From CAVYOD01 sp963770045 (lineage in GTDB: Bacteria > Acidobacteriota > Aminicenantia > Aminicenantales > CAVYOD01), in assembly GCA_963770045.1 (NCBI GenBank), contig CAVYOD010000018.1:1-64000 (forward strand): a stretch of 64,000 nt of DNA, read 5' to 3'. A program made the translations under genes and the position numbers. Below, in pieces: positions 7,919-17,828 of the stretch (position 1 is the first letter of the stretch; every line of letters begins with the position of its first letter). The notes beneath the pieces are model-generated. The model was not told the DNA's origin. It did no database searches and saw only the letters and a list, made by a program, of their open reading frames with translations.

Positions 7919-10249
7919 ATGCCCCGGAACAAAGCGGTGCTTTGGAAAGTTATTCCTTTATGGTTTATTGTTTTTTGTTGGGATTTCCGTTTTTGGCCTT
8001 TTTTCATCAAATCCTTTATTTACCCAGACCAAACTCACAGCCATTCGCGGGCCGCTGAATCCGGAGTTCTTAAAATACTTGCAGGCCAAAGCGGCCGGAA
8101 AGGCCGTATACATGACGCCTGACGGTCATGGCCTGGGGTATGTCCCTAGCCCTCATCAAGCATCGAGTGTCCGGCCCGAACGGCGCGGTGTTTACGCTGT
8201 GCCTCCGGCATCCTATGACCTTCGCACACTCGGTCGGGTGACTTCGGTTAAGAATCAGGGCGGGTGCGGTAGCTGTTGGGCCTTTGCGACCTATGGCTCG
8301 GAGGAATCTATTCTCTTGCCTGCAGAAACGGCCGATTTTTCTGAGCTGGACCTCATTCGCAATGGCGGTTATTCCCTTGGTGAATGCAGCGGCGGGAATA
8401 TCGATATGTCGATGGGATACCTGGGACGGTGGTCGGGACCCATCAATGAAACTGACGGTCCTTATCCTTATTCCGACGCTGCAAACGGAATATATGGCGG
8501 GCCAACCGTCCGCAAGCATGTCCAGAATGCCATTTATTTGCCGCCGCGGACGTCTTCCACTGATAATACGATCATCAAAGAAGCGGTCATGAATTATGGC
8601 GGGGTCTATGTGACTACGGATTGGTCATATTCCGCGGAGAATAACGCCTATCACAGCTACTATAATGACGGAACCTATTCGATCAACGGCGGACACGCGA
8701 TCTGTATCGTCGGTTGGAAGGATGACTTTCCCGCGTCGCATTTTAACAAGACGGCTCCGGGAAACGGGGCCTTCATCGTCAAGAATAGCTGGGGCACGGG
8801 CTGGGGGGAGAGTGGGTATTTTTATGCCTCCTATTACGATGCTTATTTTGGAAAAGATGATTACAGCGCTGCGATTCTTTCGGAGCCGACTGATAATTAT
8901 GGGACGGTTTACCAATATGACCCCTTGGGCTGGGTCGATTCCTGGAGCTACGGAGGCTCGACGGGCTGGGGAGCCAATATCTTTACGGCTGCGAGCAACG
9001 AAGAACTCTCGGCCGTGAGTTTTTATGCCGGATCTGGCAATTTCTCCTACCAGCTCTATATCTACACCGGTGTGACCGCCGGAGCGCCAAGAACGGGAAC
9101 GTTGCAGTACAGCACATCAGGCACAAAGGACTATGCCGGCTATTATACGATCAAGCTGCCCAATGCTGTTCCGGTTTCCATGGGCGATAAGTTCTCCGTA
9201 GTCGTCAAATTCGTAACACCCGGCTACGGTTATCCGGTTCCGGCCGAGGATTATCTTTCCGGGTACAGCAATGGCGCAACTTCAAGCCCCGGACAGAGTT
9301 TTATGTCCCCGGACGGGACCACGTGGGACGACGTCTCAGCCGACACGACTTACAAGACCAATGTCTGTATAAAAGCCTTTACCAATACTTCGGGTCCGAG
9401 CCCGACCATAACCGTAACTTCCCCGGCCAACGGCGATTCCTGGTATAAGAACGATACCAAAACGATAGCCTGGACAAAGACTGGAGCCCAGACGGCGAAC
9501 GTGAATATCCAGCTCATGAGGGGCACGACGAATGTGCTGACGATCGCCTCCGGCACTCCCAATGATGGTAGCTATGATTGGAAGATCCCGAATTCAATTT
9601 CATCCCGAGAACGACTATTTTGTCAGAGTCACCACGACCGATGGCCAGGCAGTCGGGGATAGCGGTTTGTTTTCGATTGCGGCTCCCGTCTCTGACTTTG
9701 ACTTCGCCGACGGCGGGTGATTCATGGTATAGAGGCGAAACCAAAACCATTGCCTGGACGATGGCAGGAACCCAGGCGGCCAAGGTCAATATCCAGCTCA
9801 TGCGAGGAACGACAGTCGTCCTGACGATCGCCTCGGGGGCCCCCAACAACGGCGGCTATAATTGGAAAATCCCAAAATCTCTTGCGCCCAGGAACGATTA
9901 TTTTGTAAGAATTAAGACCACCGACGGTCTGGCGACGGGAACCAGCCCTCTGTTTTCGATCTTAGCGCCGACCATCTCTGTGACCTCGCCGACTTCGACA
10001 AGTGTGTGGGCGAGGGGATCGAGCCAAACGATCAACTGGACGCAAGCAGGGCCACAAAATCCCTATGTCAAGATCAGTCTCTGGCGAAACGGCACAAAGA
10101 TCAAAGATATCATTCTCAGCACGGAAAATGACGGGAGCTATGATTGGGTCGTTCCCTCGAACCTGACCAAAGGCGCGGGCTATTCCATCCGAGTCAGGAC
10201 CGTTGATAATTTGGTCAAGGACGACAGCGATAAGTTCGCTATCAACTAG
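7919..10249 (+). CDS. Secreted papain-family (C1A) cysteine protease with C-terminal repeat domains
   Basis: This is a predicted exported peptidase. ATG 7919 sits behind AAGGAGG (7907-7913) and opens a hydrophobic signal segment, broken by a one-base shift in the T-run near 7973. A propeptide-like stretch precedes the catalytic domain. Its motifs are GGCGSCWAFATYGSEES (nucleophile Cys), GGHAICIVGWKDD (catalytic His) and IVKNSWGTGWGESGYF (Asn). A beta-rich lectin-like domain follows, then three tandem repeats of about 95 residues, each with a core like SPANGDSWY..TKTIAWT..NVNIQLMRGT..DGSYDWKIP, resembling Kre9/KNH-type surface modules. Two more shifts (about 9600 and 9692) break the repeat region. 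Its likely job is extracellular protein degradation; the repeats may hold it at the surface. Confidence 0.85.
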
Positions 10250-10267
10250 AGGTTGCGCGGAAACCTC
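10249..10267. terminator. Weak hairpin between convergent genes
   Basis: GAGGTT and AACCTC pair around a 7-nt loop directly at the stop of the protease gene and before the convergent lysA-like gene. The stem is only 6 bp and has no T-run, so this is tentative. Confidence 0.3.
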
Positions 10268-10289
10268 AAGGGGATGACAGGGATCTTCC

Positions 10290-11535
10290 TCAGATCATGA
10301 TCTCCCTGGGAATCTCCCTGAGGTTGAAATTCGAAGCCATGCTGCGGCAGTAGGCGCCGGCGCAGAGCACGGCGAGGATATCTCCCTCCTGCGGAAGAGG
10401 CATCAATCTTTCTCGGCCGAAAACATCACCCGTCTCACACAAATTCCCGGCGATCGTGACGCGCCGCTTCTTGCCTCGGTCGATGCGCGAGGCATTGACG
10501 ATCTCGTGGCGCGCTTGGGCATAAATGGCTGGCCTGGGCACGGTATTATATGTCCCCCCGTCCACACAGGCAAAAAGGTTGCCGTAGCTCTCTTTGACAT
10601 ACTCCACCCGGAGAAGGAGAACACCGGCGTCACCGACGAGGTATTTCCCCGGCTCGACCACCACCGCCTTGACCTTTAAACCTGCCCGGCTGATTCTTTG
10701 GCCGATGTGGCGTGCATATCCAGCCACCGGGAAGAGGGTCTGCGTCCCGTAATACCTGGGTCCAAAACCGCCGCCGAAATCCACGAATTCTAGAGTGAAG
10801 CCCGCGGCCTCAAGCTGGGAGGCCATCTCCACCATCTTGTCCACGGCGAATTTGACCGTTTCAAAATCCTCTTTTACCCAGCCTGAGCCGAGGTGTTGAT
10901 GGAGGCCGATAGGAGAAAACCCATAATCTTTTGCCTTTTCAAAAGCCGCCATGACTTTGCTTTCTTCGACGCCGAACTTGATCGGAGTTCCGTCGGAGGA
11001 CCGCTCGCCGGCGGTAACGGCACGGGGACTGAAGCCGCGTCCCACGCCCGGATTCCAGCGGACGACGACTCGAATCTTCTTGTCGCCCGAAAACTCGGCC
11101 CTGACCTCTTTCATCAATTCGAGCTGTTCAAGCGCGTCGATATTGACCGTTAACCCGCTGACACTGAAAGCCTCCCTGAGATCACGGCGGCTGACGCTCG
11201 TGCAGGTGAAAAGGATATTCCGGGCGTCAAAGCCGGCGGACAGGGCGGCCCGGACCTCGCCGGGTGAAACTGCGTCGATCCAGGCTCCACGGCGTTCTGA
11301 GGAGCCTGAGAATTTCCTCGTTGGGATTGGCTTTAACTGCGTAGCAGACGCGGAGCTCCAAGGGGGTGGCCGCCTTGAAGGCCGTCCTCAGCTGATCGAG
11401 GTTGGCTAGGATCTGGTCCTTTCCATACACATAAAGAGGTGTCCCGTATTCATCGGCCAGCGCTGAGGCTTCGCGGCCGCTGAGAAGCAGCCTGTTGTTC
11501 CGCACTTTGAGAAAATTGTTTTCCCACCAGTTCAT
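10290..11535 (-). CDS. lysA: Diaminopimelate decarboxylase-like fold-type III PLP enzyme
   Basis: The family converts meso-diaminopimelate to lysine. The N-terminal half contains the PLP lysine in VCYAVKANPNEEILRLL. After a one-base shift near 11293 the second frame continues GAWIDAVSPGEVRAALSAG. Further motifs are GLHQHLGSGW (the HxHxGS-like site), FVDFGGGFG, VVEPGKYLVGDAG, NLCETGDVFGRER (the CESGD-type substrate motif) and GAYCRSMASNFN. Total length, about 414 residues, is normal for LysA. Its ATG overlaps the stop of the DUF72 gene by 4 bp (11532-11535), so the two are likely translated together. Another basic or modified amino acid as substrate cannot be excluded. Confidence 0.8.
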
Positions 11536-12457
11536 GAATCCTGTCCTTTTTCTTCACTTTCGTCTTTGCCGAAGAGGTCGAGCTGGTCCGCCTTCAGCTT
11601 TTTTATGATCTCGTCCAAAACTGGGTATTGTTGGAGCAGAAGCTCAGGCACGTCGAGCTTTTCTCCGGTGATCATATTCTTGATCTGCAGCGCATTGGCC
11701 AGAGCCTGGCCTCGATAATGGTTGTTGGTAATAATATAGACCTGGCTGCTCTTGGTCCCCAGATCTTTGATCCGCTGGATCCAGTCTTCGAGCTCATCCC
11801 GGCTGTAGAGGTAATTGTAGCGGTCGTCACGGCCGGCGTCCTCCCGGAACCAGTCTTCATAGTTGCGACCGTGAAGACGGACATAGGAAAAGCGCGGGTT
11901 GGTGACGATGGCCGATGGGCCGAGGGAGTTCCGAAAGACCGGCTGGTCAATATTGCAGTAGCTGACTTCGTGTTCGGCCAGCAGGTCATAGAATTCTTTT
12001 TTGTCCCAGGACGAGTGCCGGACCTCGATCGTCAGCGGGAATTCGGAAAAGAGTTTGAAGAGCTGACCGAGATACTCGAGATGGGCCGGAGAATTGATGA
12101 ATGACCAGGGGAATTGGAACAACAGCGAGGCCAGCCGGCCGCGCGCCCTGAGCGGGATCGATCCCGATCTTGAAATCGTCCACGTCTTTTCGAGTCGAAG
12201 TCCTTCCTCTGATGAGTAAAGACCTGGTGGACCTTCACCGAGAAGAGGAATTCCGGATAGCCCTCCACTTTCTTAATCCAAGAGTAGGAGAGATAGACGG
12301 GGGCAGGCCGGTAGAACGTGCTGTTGATCTCGACGATGTCGATGTACTGAGCGAGGAAGGTCAGGGGATGAAAATTCCTGCCCTTGTTTTCGGGATAGAC
12401 AATCCCGTCCCAATCTTCGTAGCTCCAGCCGGCCGTTCCGATGTAATAACGCGACAT
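11532..12457 (-). CDS. DUF72 (YecE-like) protein, one frameshift
   Basis: The N-terminus IGTAGWSYEDWDGIVYPE with later EINSTFYR, FSVKVHQVFTH and, after a shift near 12150-12190, FQFPWSFINS, TIEVRHSSW and VRLHGRNY are hallmarks of the DUF72 TIM-barrel family. The family's biochemical role is not established. A near-C-terminal YIITNNHYRGQALANAL segment is also typical. It is the first gene of a two-gene unit with the lysA-like gene and runs divergently from the dehydratase gene to its right. The 121-bp intergenic region 12458-12578 should hold both promoters; no clear hexamers stood out. Confidence 0.8.
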
Positions 12458-12578
12458 GCCGTCCTATTTTAAGAGAAATGACATAATTAATAAAGTAACG
12501 AAAGACTCACGGCTGACTTTTCTTGGGGGATTTGACTTTGTCGTTTTGCCCGAGTATCTTTACGAGGTTGAGTTAAGA

Positions 12579-13554
12579 ATGGACGCCAATTTTGCCGAGC
12601 AGGTGTCCGCCGCTCATATCCGGATCAAAAAGGACATCCGACGGACACCATTGGAATTATCCGCTCCTCTGAGCGAAGTTTTCGGGTCCACTATTTCTGT
12701 CAAATGGGACAATCAGCAAATCACAGGGTCGTTCAAGTTCCGGGGCGCCCTGAACAAGCTTCGCAGTTTATCGGAGGTCGAAAAAAGGAAGGGTGTCGTT
12801 TCCGCTTCGACCGGCAATCATGGCCTGGCCATCAGCCATGCCTGCAGTCTGGAGAACGTGGCCTTGACCCTCTTTCTTCCCGGAGAATGCCTCGCCTGCA
12901 AAAATCGAAAAAATCAAGAAGTATCCCGTGGCCCTGCAATTCTTCGGCCTTGACTGTGAAAAAGCAGAACGCCACGCCCGTCTATTTGCGCGGGAGAACG
13001 GACTGGTCTATGTTTCTCCTTATAACGACAGTGACATTGTTTATGGCCAGGGCACGGCCGGTCTGGAACTTTTCGAAGATCTGCCGGCAGCCGAGGTTGT
13101 CCTCGTGCCTGTCGGGGGCGGCGGCCTGATCGCAGGAATCGCCGGCTACCTCAAGAGCAGAAATCCCCGGATCTTGGTCTATGGAGTCGAGCCTGAGAAT
13201 TCCCGGTTCATGAAGGCCTCCCTCGAGGCCGGAAAACTCATCGAGATCGACGAAAAAAAGACCATCGCCGACGGCGTGGCCGGCGGGATCGAGCCCGGCT
13301 CGATAACCTTTCCGCTTTGTCAGAAGTATGTCGACGATATCGTTCTGGTCAAAGAGTCGATGATCAAGAAGGCGATGGGCCTTTTCTTCGCCCATCATCG
13401 TCAGGTCATCGAAGGAGCAGGGGCCCTTCCTCTGGCGGCCGTGATCGCTCGGCCGGGGAAGTTCCGTGACCGGAAGATCGTGCTCGTGGTGAGCGGGGGT
13501 AACATCGGGGCCGAGCTTTTCCGGAAAATTGTCCCGGCGGCGAAGACATCATGA
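12579..13554 (+). CDS. Threonine/serine dehydratase (fold-type II PLP enzyme)
   Basis: This enzyme deaminates threonine or serine to the 2-oxo acid. ITGSFKFRGALNKL carries the PLP lysine, SASTGNHGLAISHA is the phosphate-proximal asparagine loop, VPVGGGGLIAGIAGYL is the glycine-rich PLP phosphate cup, and VVSGGNIG lies at the C-terminus. There is no C-terminal ACT domain, so it is a catabolic or racemase-like short form of about 325 residues. A surplus C in the CCC run near 12880 shifts the frame; removing it restores LPENASPAKIEKI. ATG 12579 was preferred over upstream in-frame codons because the conserved domain begins there. Its stop overlaps the next ATG by 4 bp, linking it to the lipoprotein gene. 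Confidence 0.82.
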
Positions 13555-14585
13555 CAGCAGATGGACTGATGAAGAAGACCATCCTCCTTTTCTCGTCTCT
13601 CATCCTTATCTTCTCGGCCTGTCAAAGAGGCGGAAAAGAAATCTCTCCGCCCGGAGAGAAGGCTCTCTACACGATCGGTATCTTCCAGTTCATCGACTCC
13701 GTCACTCTGAACGAAGTCCGAAAGGGGCTCCTCCAGGCCCTCGAGGATGCCGGTCTCCGCGACGGGGTCAACGTCAGCTACAAGATTCGGAATGCGATGG
13801 GAGACATGTCCGAGGTCGAGAGAATCGCCCAAGAATTTTCCCAGAAAAAAATGGACCTGGTGGTGCCCCTCTCCACCCAGTGCCTCCAGGCGGCATTGAT
13901 CGAGATCCAGAAGACTCCGATCGTCTTTTCGTCGGTGGCCAACCCCTATCTGAGCGGCGCCGGCAAGAGCGCTACCGAACACCTGGCCAACGTGACCGGT
14001 GTCGCCTCGACTGGCCCGATCAAACAGATCGTCGACCTGATCAAGGAGGCTCTGCCCAAGGCCAGGCGGATCGGCAGCCTCTGGACTCCCTCCGAGCTGA
14101 ACTCCCAGTTTTATCTGGAGTTGGCCCAGGAAGAGGCCGGCCGGCTCGGACTCGAGGTCATCACCGTCGCCGTGACGAACCCGAATGATGTCCTTCTCTC
14201 GGCCCAGGAACTGGTCAACAAAAAGATCGACGTGCTCCTGCCGATTTCCGATAACACCATCAACGCTTCCTTCGGGGCGCTCGGCAAGGTTGCCGAGGAG
14301 AATACACTCCCTCTCTTCGGCGGGTTCCTCCTCTCCACTGAGTTGGGCGCCTGCGCGGCGATGGGTTTCGATTTTTATGACATGGGCTATAAGACAGGAG
14401 AGCTCGTTCTTCGGGTCAAGGGGGGTGAATCCCCGGCCCGGATCCCGATTCAATCGATCGAGAAGGTCAATCTCTATCTAAACCTGCGCGCCGCCGAAAA
14501 ACAGGGAGTCAGGTTTCAGGAGGCCATCCTGAAGAGGGCGGACAAGATTTATCCGTCGGATGAGAGAACCCAGGAAGGACAATAA
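13551..14585 (+). CDS. ABC transporter substrate-binding lipoprotein (PF04392-like)
   Basis: A 344-residue exported protein. From the in-frame ATG 13569 it reads a lysine-rich start, a hydrophobic stretch and the lipobox LIFSAC, so it should be a lipoprotein. The body has the two-lobed periplasmic-binding pattern of the family often linked to tryptophan-like ligands: IGIFQFIDSVTLNEVRKG, MDLVVPLSTQCLQAAL, GVASTGPIKQIVDLIKE and DVLLPISDNTINASFGAL. The family normally sits with a permease and an ATPase; neither is here. The gene overlaps the dehydratase stop, which hints at an amino-acid-like ligand, but this is inference only. Confidence 0.8.
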   Translation: MTADGLMKKTILLFSSLILIFSACQRGGKEISPPGEKALYTIGIFQFIDSVTLNEVRKGLLQALEDAGLRDGVNVSYKIRNAMGDMSEVERIAQEFSQKKMDLVVPLSTQCLQAALIEIQKTPIVFSSVANPYLSGAGKSATEHLANVTGVASTGPIKQIVDLIKEALPKARRIGSLWTPSELNSQFYLELAQEEAGRLGLEVITVAVTNPNDVLLSAQELVNKKIDVLLPISDNTINASFGALGKVAEENTLPLFGGFLLSTELGACAAMGFDFYDMGYKTGELVLRVKGGESPARIPIQSIEKVNLYLNLRAAEKQGVRFQEAILKRADKIYPSDERTQEGQ

Positions 14586-14599
14586 AGGCGAGCGCTCCT

Positions 14600-15371
14600 T
14601 CAGACGAACGAGAAAAAGGACCGTCCCCGGCCGATCTTGACGGCCCGTTTCATCTCCTCGAGCGTGAATTCTCCGGCCAGATTGCAGCCCACTCCCAGAT
14701 TCATTCCCTGAGCCAGGAAGCAGAGGAGGCTCGAGGAAAAAAGGCAGCCCGTGCCGTGAACATCCCGGCGGATTTTTTCATGCTCGTAAAAGGAGATGTG
14801 CCGGCCATCGAAGAGGACATCGACGGCCTTCCGAGGAAGGTGTCCTCCCTTGATCAGGCAAGGAAAACCGATCATATCATAGATCTTCTTCGCAGCTTCC
14901 TTCATTTGGTCCGGGTTCTTGATTTTGATTCCGGAGATGAGTGAAGCCTCGTCCAGGTTGGGAGTGAGCACGGAGGCTTTTTCCTGGATGGCTCGCAGAT
15001 AGAAGCCGACCCGCTTTTTTTCCATGAAGCCACGCGCCCGAGCTTGATCTCATGACAGGGTCCACCACACGGGGGATCTCTCCGGACTTGGTCAGGATCC
15101 TGGCAATCACCTCGGCGTTTTTGGCGGTCCCGATCATCCCGACTTTGATCCCCGAGAAGGTCACATCGGCGGAAAGGGCGGAGTACTGCTCCCAAAGAAA
15201 TGCTTGAGAAATGGGACTGACCTTCCGGACTCCCGAGCTGTTCTGGGCGGTCAGAGAAGTCAGAACGGCCATCCCTTCGAACCCAAACTCGGTGAACACT
15301 CTTAAATCGAGGCCGACACCGGCTCCGGAAGACGGATCGAAGCCGGCGGCCGATAATAGGATCTTTCTCAC
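14600..15371 (-). CDS. thiD: Hydroxymethylpyrimidine (phosphate) kinase ThiD
   Basis: This ribokinase-fold kinase phosphorylates HMP and HMP-P in thiamine synthesis. The N-terminus reads LLSAAGFDPSSGAGVGLDLRVF, followed by VLTSLTAQNSSGV and FSGIKVGMIG. After a one-base shift near 15027 it continues VLTPNLDEASLISG, PCLIKGGHL and the anion-hole signature DVHGTGCLFSSSL with the catalytic Asp replaced into the usual GTGC context. About 257 residues when joined, normal for ThiD. No other thi gene and no visible TPP riboswitch accompany it, so it may serve salvage. It is convergent with the lipoprotein gene, 14 bp apart. Confidence 0.88.
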
Positions 15372-15485
15372 GCCCGAATAATCCTCTTCTGTCTTAGTTT
15401 AATGTTGACGCTCGATCAAAGCAAGGGCCGCCAGGAATCGTTCTTTACGGCCGAATCAGCCTGTGGTAAGATTCTCTCCACAATC

Positions 15486-15770
15486 ATGAAAGCACGGGCA
15501 CACATCGTCGTCAGCGGACGGGTCCAGGGAGTTTTCTTTCGCGACCACACCCAGCGTTGGGCGTCTTCGTTGGGTTTGGCCGGCTGGGTGAGGAACCTCG
15601 GAGACGGCCGAGTCGAAGCGGTCGCTGAAGGGGAGAAGGAGAAAATCGAAGACCTTATCGGCTACCTGAAGCAAGGTCCGCCCGTGGCCCGCGTCGAGGA
15701 CGTTGAGGTCAGCTGGGAAGAGCCCAAGGGAGAATTTTCTGATTTCCGGGTGACCCGGTCTGTGTTCTAA
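15486..15770 (+). CDS. acyP: Acylphosphatase
   Basis: This small 94-residue enzyme hydrolyses acyl phosphates such as acetyl or carbamoyl phosphate. The signature VSGRVQGVFFRDHTQRWA contains the catalytic Arg, and GLAGWVRNLGDGRVEAVAEG contains the catalytic Asn. ATG 15486 is chosen because the conserved fold begins at once; upstream in-frame codons would add an unrelated tail. It stands alone between divergent thiD and the convergent YHS-like gene. Confidence 0.92.
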   Translation: MKARAHIVVSGRVQGVFFRDHTQRWASSLGLAGWVRNLGDGRVEAVAEGEKEKIEDLIGYLKQGPPVARVEDVEVSWEEPKGEFSDFRVTRSVF

Positions 15771-15776
15771 GAGGTC

Positions 15777-16049
15777 TCAGCCGGCTTTCCTTCGCTCCAA
15801 AAACTTCTGTTGGCATTCTCGGGAGCAGAAAAAATGCTCCTTTCCTTCCCTGACCTCCCGAAGCGCTTCTTCTCTCGGGACGTAGGTGTTGCAGATCTCA
15901 TCTTTGACCATGACACCTTGGACTTGGGCCTGGTCCCCCCGCGAGGAAGCCGTGCTTTTCTTTCCGGCATTTTGGAAGAAGCGGATCACCGCATAGATGA
16001 GGTACATCACAATCGCGTAGAAGATCAGCCGGAAGAAACCGCGAATCAT
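15777..16049 (-). CDS. Small membrane protein with YHS-like metal-binding tail
   Basis: 90 residues. One N-terminal transmembrane helix (FFRLIFYAIVMYLIYAVIRFF) is followed by a polar linker and a C-terminal segment VKDEICNTYVPREEA..HFFCSRECQQKFLERR, whose three Cys and layout match the short YHS/PP0621-type proteins. A metal or redox role is plausible but untested. It ends 6 bp from the acylphosphatase stop. Confidence 0.7.
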   Translation of the reverse strand: MIRGFFRLIFYAIVMYLIYAVIRFFQNAGKKSTASSRGDQAQVQGVMVKDEICNTYVPREEALREVREGKEHFFCSRECQQKFLERRKAG

Positions 16050-16102
16050 GCTATCACTTTAGAGGATTCCGAAAGATCTGTCAACGGATCAGGTCTGCCT
16101 GA

Positions 16103-16412
16103 AAGCATTTCTGTTTCTGGGATAGAGGGGCTTTGGAAAGGGCTTTGCTCCCCAAGCTCCGATCGGCGGCCCGAGAGTCCCGTCTTTCTCGGCTCTTCCG
16201 GGCCAAGGCTCCAGGCACACCCATCTCATGTTCGAGGGACAAAAAGCCGATTTGTCCCCAAAATCACGCCTGGAAACCCATCCTTGGAGCCTTGTTTCCT
16301 CAGAGGCCCGGGGCTGCCCTCGTCAGACGGTCTCTCGGGCTGATCTCCGCCTCATGGTCGCTGCAGCCCTTCCCAAAGCCCCTCCTTCCCAGTCACTTGA
16401 TTGGAAATGCTT
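16103..16412. repeat. MITE-like element, copy A (310 bp)
   Basis: The element is bounded by AAGCATTTC (16103-16111) and its complement GAAATGCTT (16404-16412). The left arm, with GGGGCTTTGGAAAGGGC, pairs imperfectly with the right arm (CCCTTCCCAAAGCCCC). The same two ends occur in an 88-bp copy at 37947-38034. No protein is encoded. It fills most of the 609-nt gap between 16050 and 16658. Confidence 0.65.
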
Positions 16413-16517
16413 AGGGTCTGTCTGGTCTTTTTTAACATCTCGTTCATCTCGTTAAAAACACCATAAGAATTGAGCGTAAAGAGTAAGAAGTCAAATGACT
16501 ATTCAGTTCAATAATTA

Positions 16518-16545
16518 CTGCTCAGTGCTCACCGCTCACGGCTCA
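16518..16545. repeat. Dispersed GCTCAC-type repeat, locus 1
   Basis: Several tandem variants of GCTCAnnG (CTGCTCAGTGCTCACCGC, then TCACGGCTCA) lie upstream of the acyl-CoA dehydrogenase. Similar strings recur at 32641-32767, 36453-36468 and 45604-45626, always intergenic. An inverted pair TTTTTAAC/GTTAAAAA (16429-16458) also lies in this gap. Confidence 0.5.
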
Positions 16546-16658
16546 ATGTTTTTTACGATGAACATAGACGAGATAGACGAAATAATTTTCTCTTGATTCT
16601 TCAAACCCTAAAAAGTAAGATGAAAAATGATGAACTCAAGATTGGAAAAGGAGAAACC

Positions 16659-17804
16659 ATGGATTTCTTGCTGACTCCGGAGCAAACGCAACTCAGAGAG
16701 ACGATAAGGAATTTTGCCCAGAAAGAGATCCTGCCTTTGGTCAAAGAAAGTGACGAAAAAGGGGAATGGCCGGAGGGGCTGACCCGGAAACTCGGCGAGA
16801 TGGGCCTGCTCGGGATCATCATCCCGGCGGAGTATTCCGGCGCGGGATATTCCAACCTGGATTATGTGCTCATCCTGGAGGAGATCTCCAAGGTCGACCC
16901 ATCGGTCGGGCTGGTCGTCGCGGCCCACAATTCTCTGTGCTCGAATCACATCAACCTTTTTGGCACCGAATCTCAGAAGAAGAAATATCTCAACCGGCTC
17001 GCTTCCGGACAAACCCTGGGGGCCTGGGGTCTCACCGAAGCCGAGTCCGGGTCGGATGCGGCGGCGATGAAGACGAAGGCCGAGAATAGAGGGGACCACT
17101 GGCTTCTCAACGGCTCCAAGCTCTTCATCACCAACGGGTCTTTGGCGGAGATCACGGTGGTGACGGCCATGACGTCGCCCGGCAAGGGCCGGAATGGGAT
17201 TTCGGCTTTCATCCTTGAAAAAGGCATGGAGGGGTTCCGGGCGGGGAAAAAAGAGAATAAACTCGGTATCCGCTCGTCCGATACCTCGGAGCTTATCTTC
17301 GAAGATGTTAAGGTCCCGGCCGAAAACCTTCTCGGGCCGGAGGGATCAGGCTATCGTGCGGCGATGGCCATCCTTGACGGAGGACGGGTGAGTATCGCCG
17401 GGTTCTCACTGGGTATCGCGGCGGGGGCTCTCGAGTCGAGCCTCAAATACTCCAAAGAGAGGATCCAATTCGACCAGCCGATCGCCAATTTTCAGGCCAT
17501 TCAGTGGATGCTCGCTGACGGATTTACCGAACTCGAGGCGGCTAGACTTCTCACCTACCGGGCCGCTTTTTTGGAGGACCAGGGGAAGAAGATTCCCAAA
17601 GAGTCGGCCATGGCCAAGCTCTTCTCGAGCGAGCTCGCCGTCAAGGTTTCTTCGGTGGCGGTCCAGATTTTGGGCGCTTATGGGTTCACCAAAGATTATC
17701 CCGTCGAAAAATTCTACCGGGACTCGAAGGTGGCCACGATCGGCGAGGGAACATCAGAGATCCAGCGCTGGATCATCGCCCAGAAGGTGCTCTCGGAGTA
17801 TTAG
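16659..17804 (+). CDS. Acyl-CoA dehydrogenase
   Basis: This FAD flavoprotein oxidises acyl-CoA to enoyl-CoA. It is 381 residues from ATG 16659 behind AAAGGAGAAA. Motifs in order: LTPEQTQLRETIRNFAQKEI, the FAD-binding WGLTEAESGSDAAAMKT, TNGSLAEITVV, RVSIAGFSLGIAAGALE, QAIQWMLAD and the C-terminal KVATIGEGTSEIQRWIIA, in which the Glu after Gly is the usual catalytic base of short-chain and branched-chain members. Upstream in-frame codons fall in non-conserved sequence. It is followed 25 bp later by meaB, suggesting a unit handling short or branched acyl-CoAs. No electron-transfer flavoprotein genes are nearby. Confidence 0.9.
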   Translation: MDFLLTPEQTQLRETIRNFAQKEILPLVKESDEKGEWPEGLTRKLGEMGLLGIIIPAEYSGAGYSNLDYVLILEEISKVDPSVGLVVAAHNSLCSNHINLFGTESQKKKYLNRLASGQTLGAWGLTEAESGSDAAAMKTKAENRGDHWLLNGSKLFITNGSLAEITVVTAMTSPGKGRNGISAFILEKGMEGFRAGKKENKLGIRSSDTSELIFEDVKVPAENLLGPEGSGYRAAMAILDGGRVSIAGFSLGIAAGALESSLKYSKERIQFDQPIANFQAIQWMLADGFTELEAARLLTYRAAFLEDQGKKIPKESAMAKLFSSELAVKVSSVAVQILGAYGFTKDYPVEKFYRDSKVATIGEGTSEIQRWIIAQKVLSEY

Positions 17805-17828
17805 AGAGTCACCGGGACGAGTCTGGTC

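Noticed and set aside
13401..14453. 350-codon minus-strand frame opposite the dehydratase and lipoprotein genes
   Set aside because: Antisense shadow with no family motifs, while both sense genes have clear ones.
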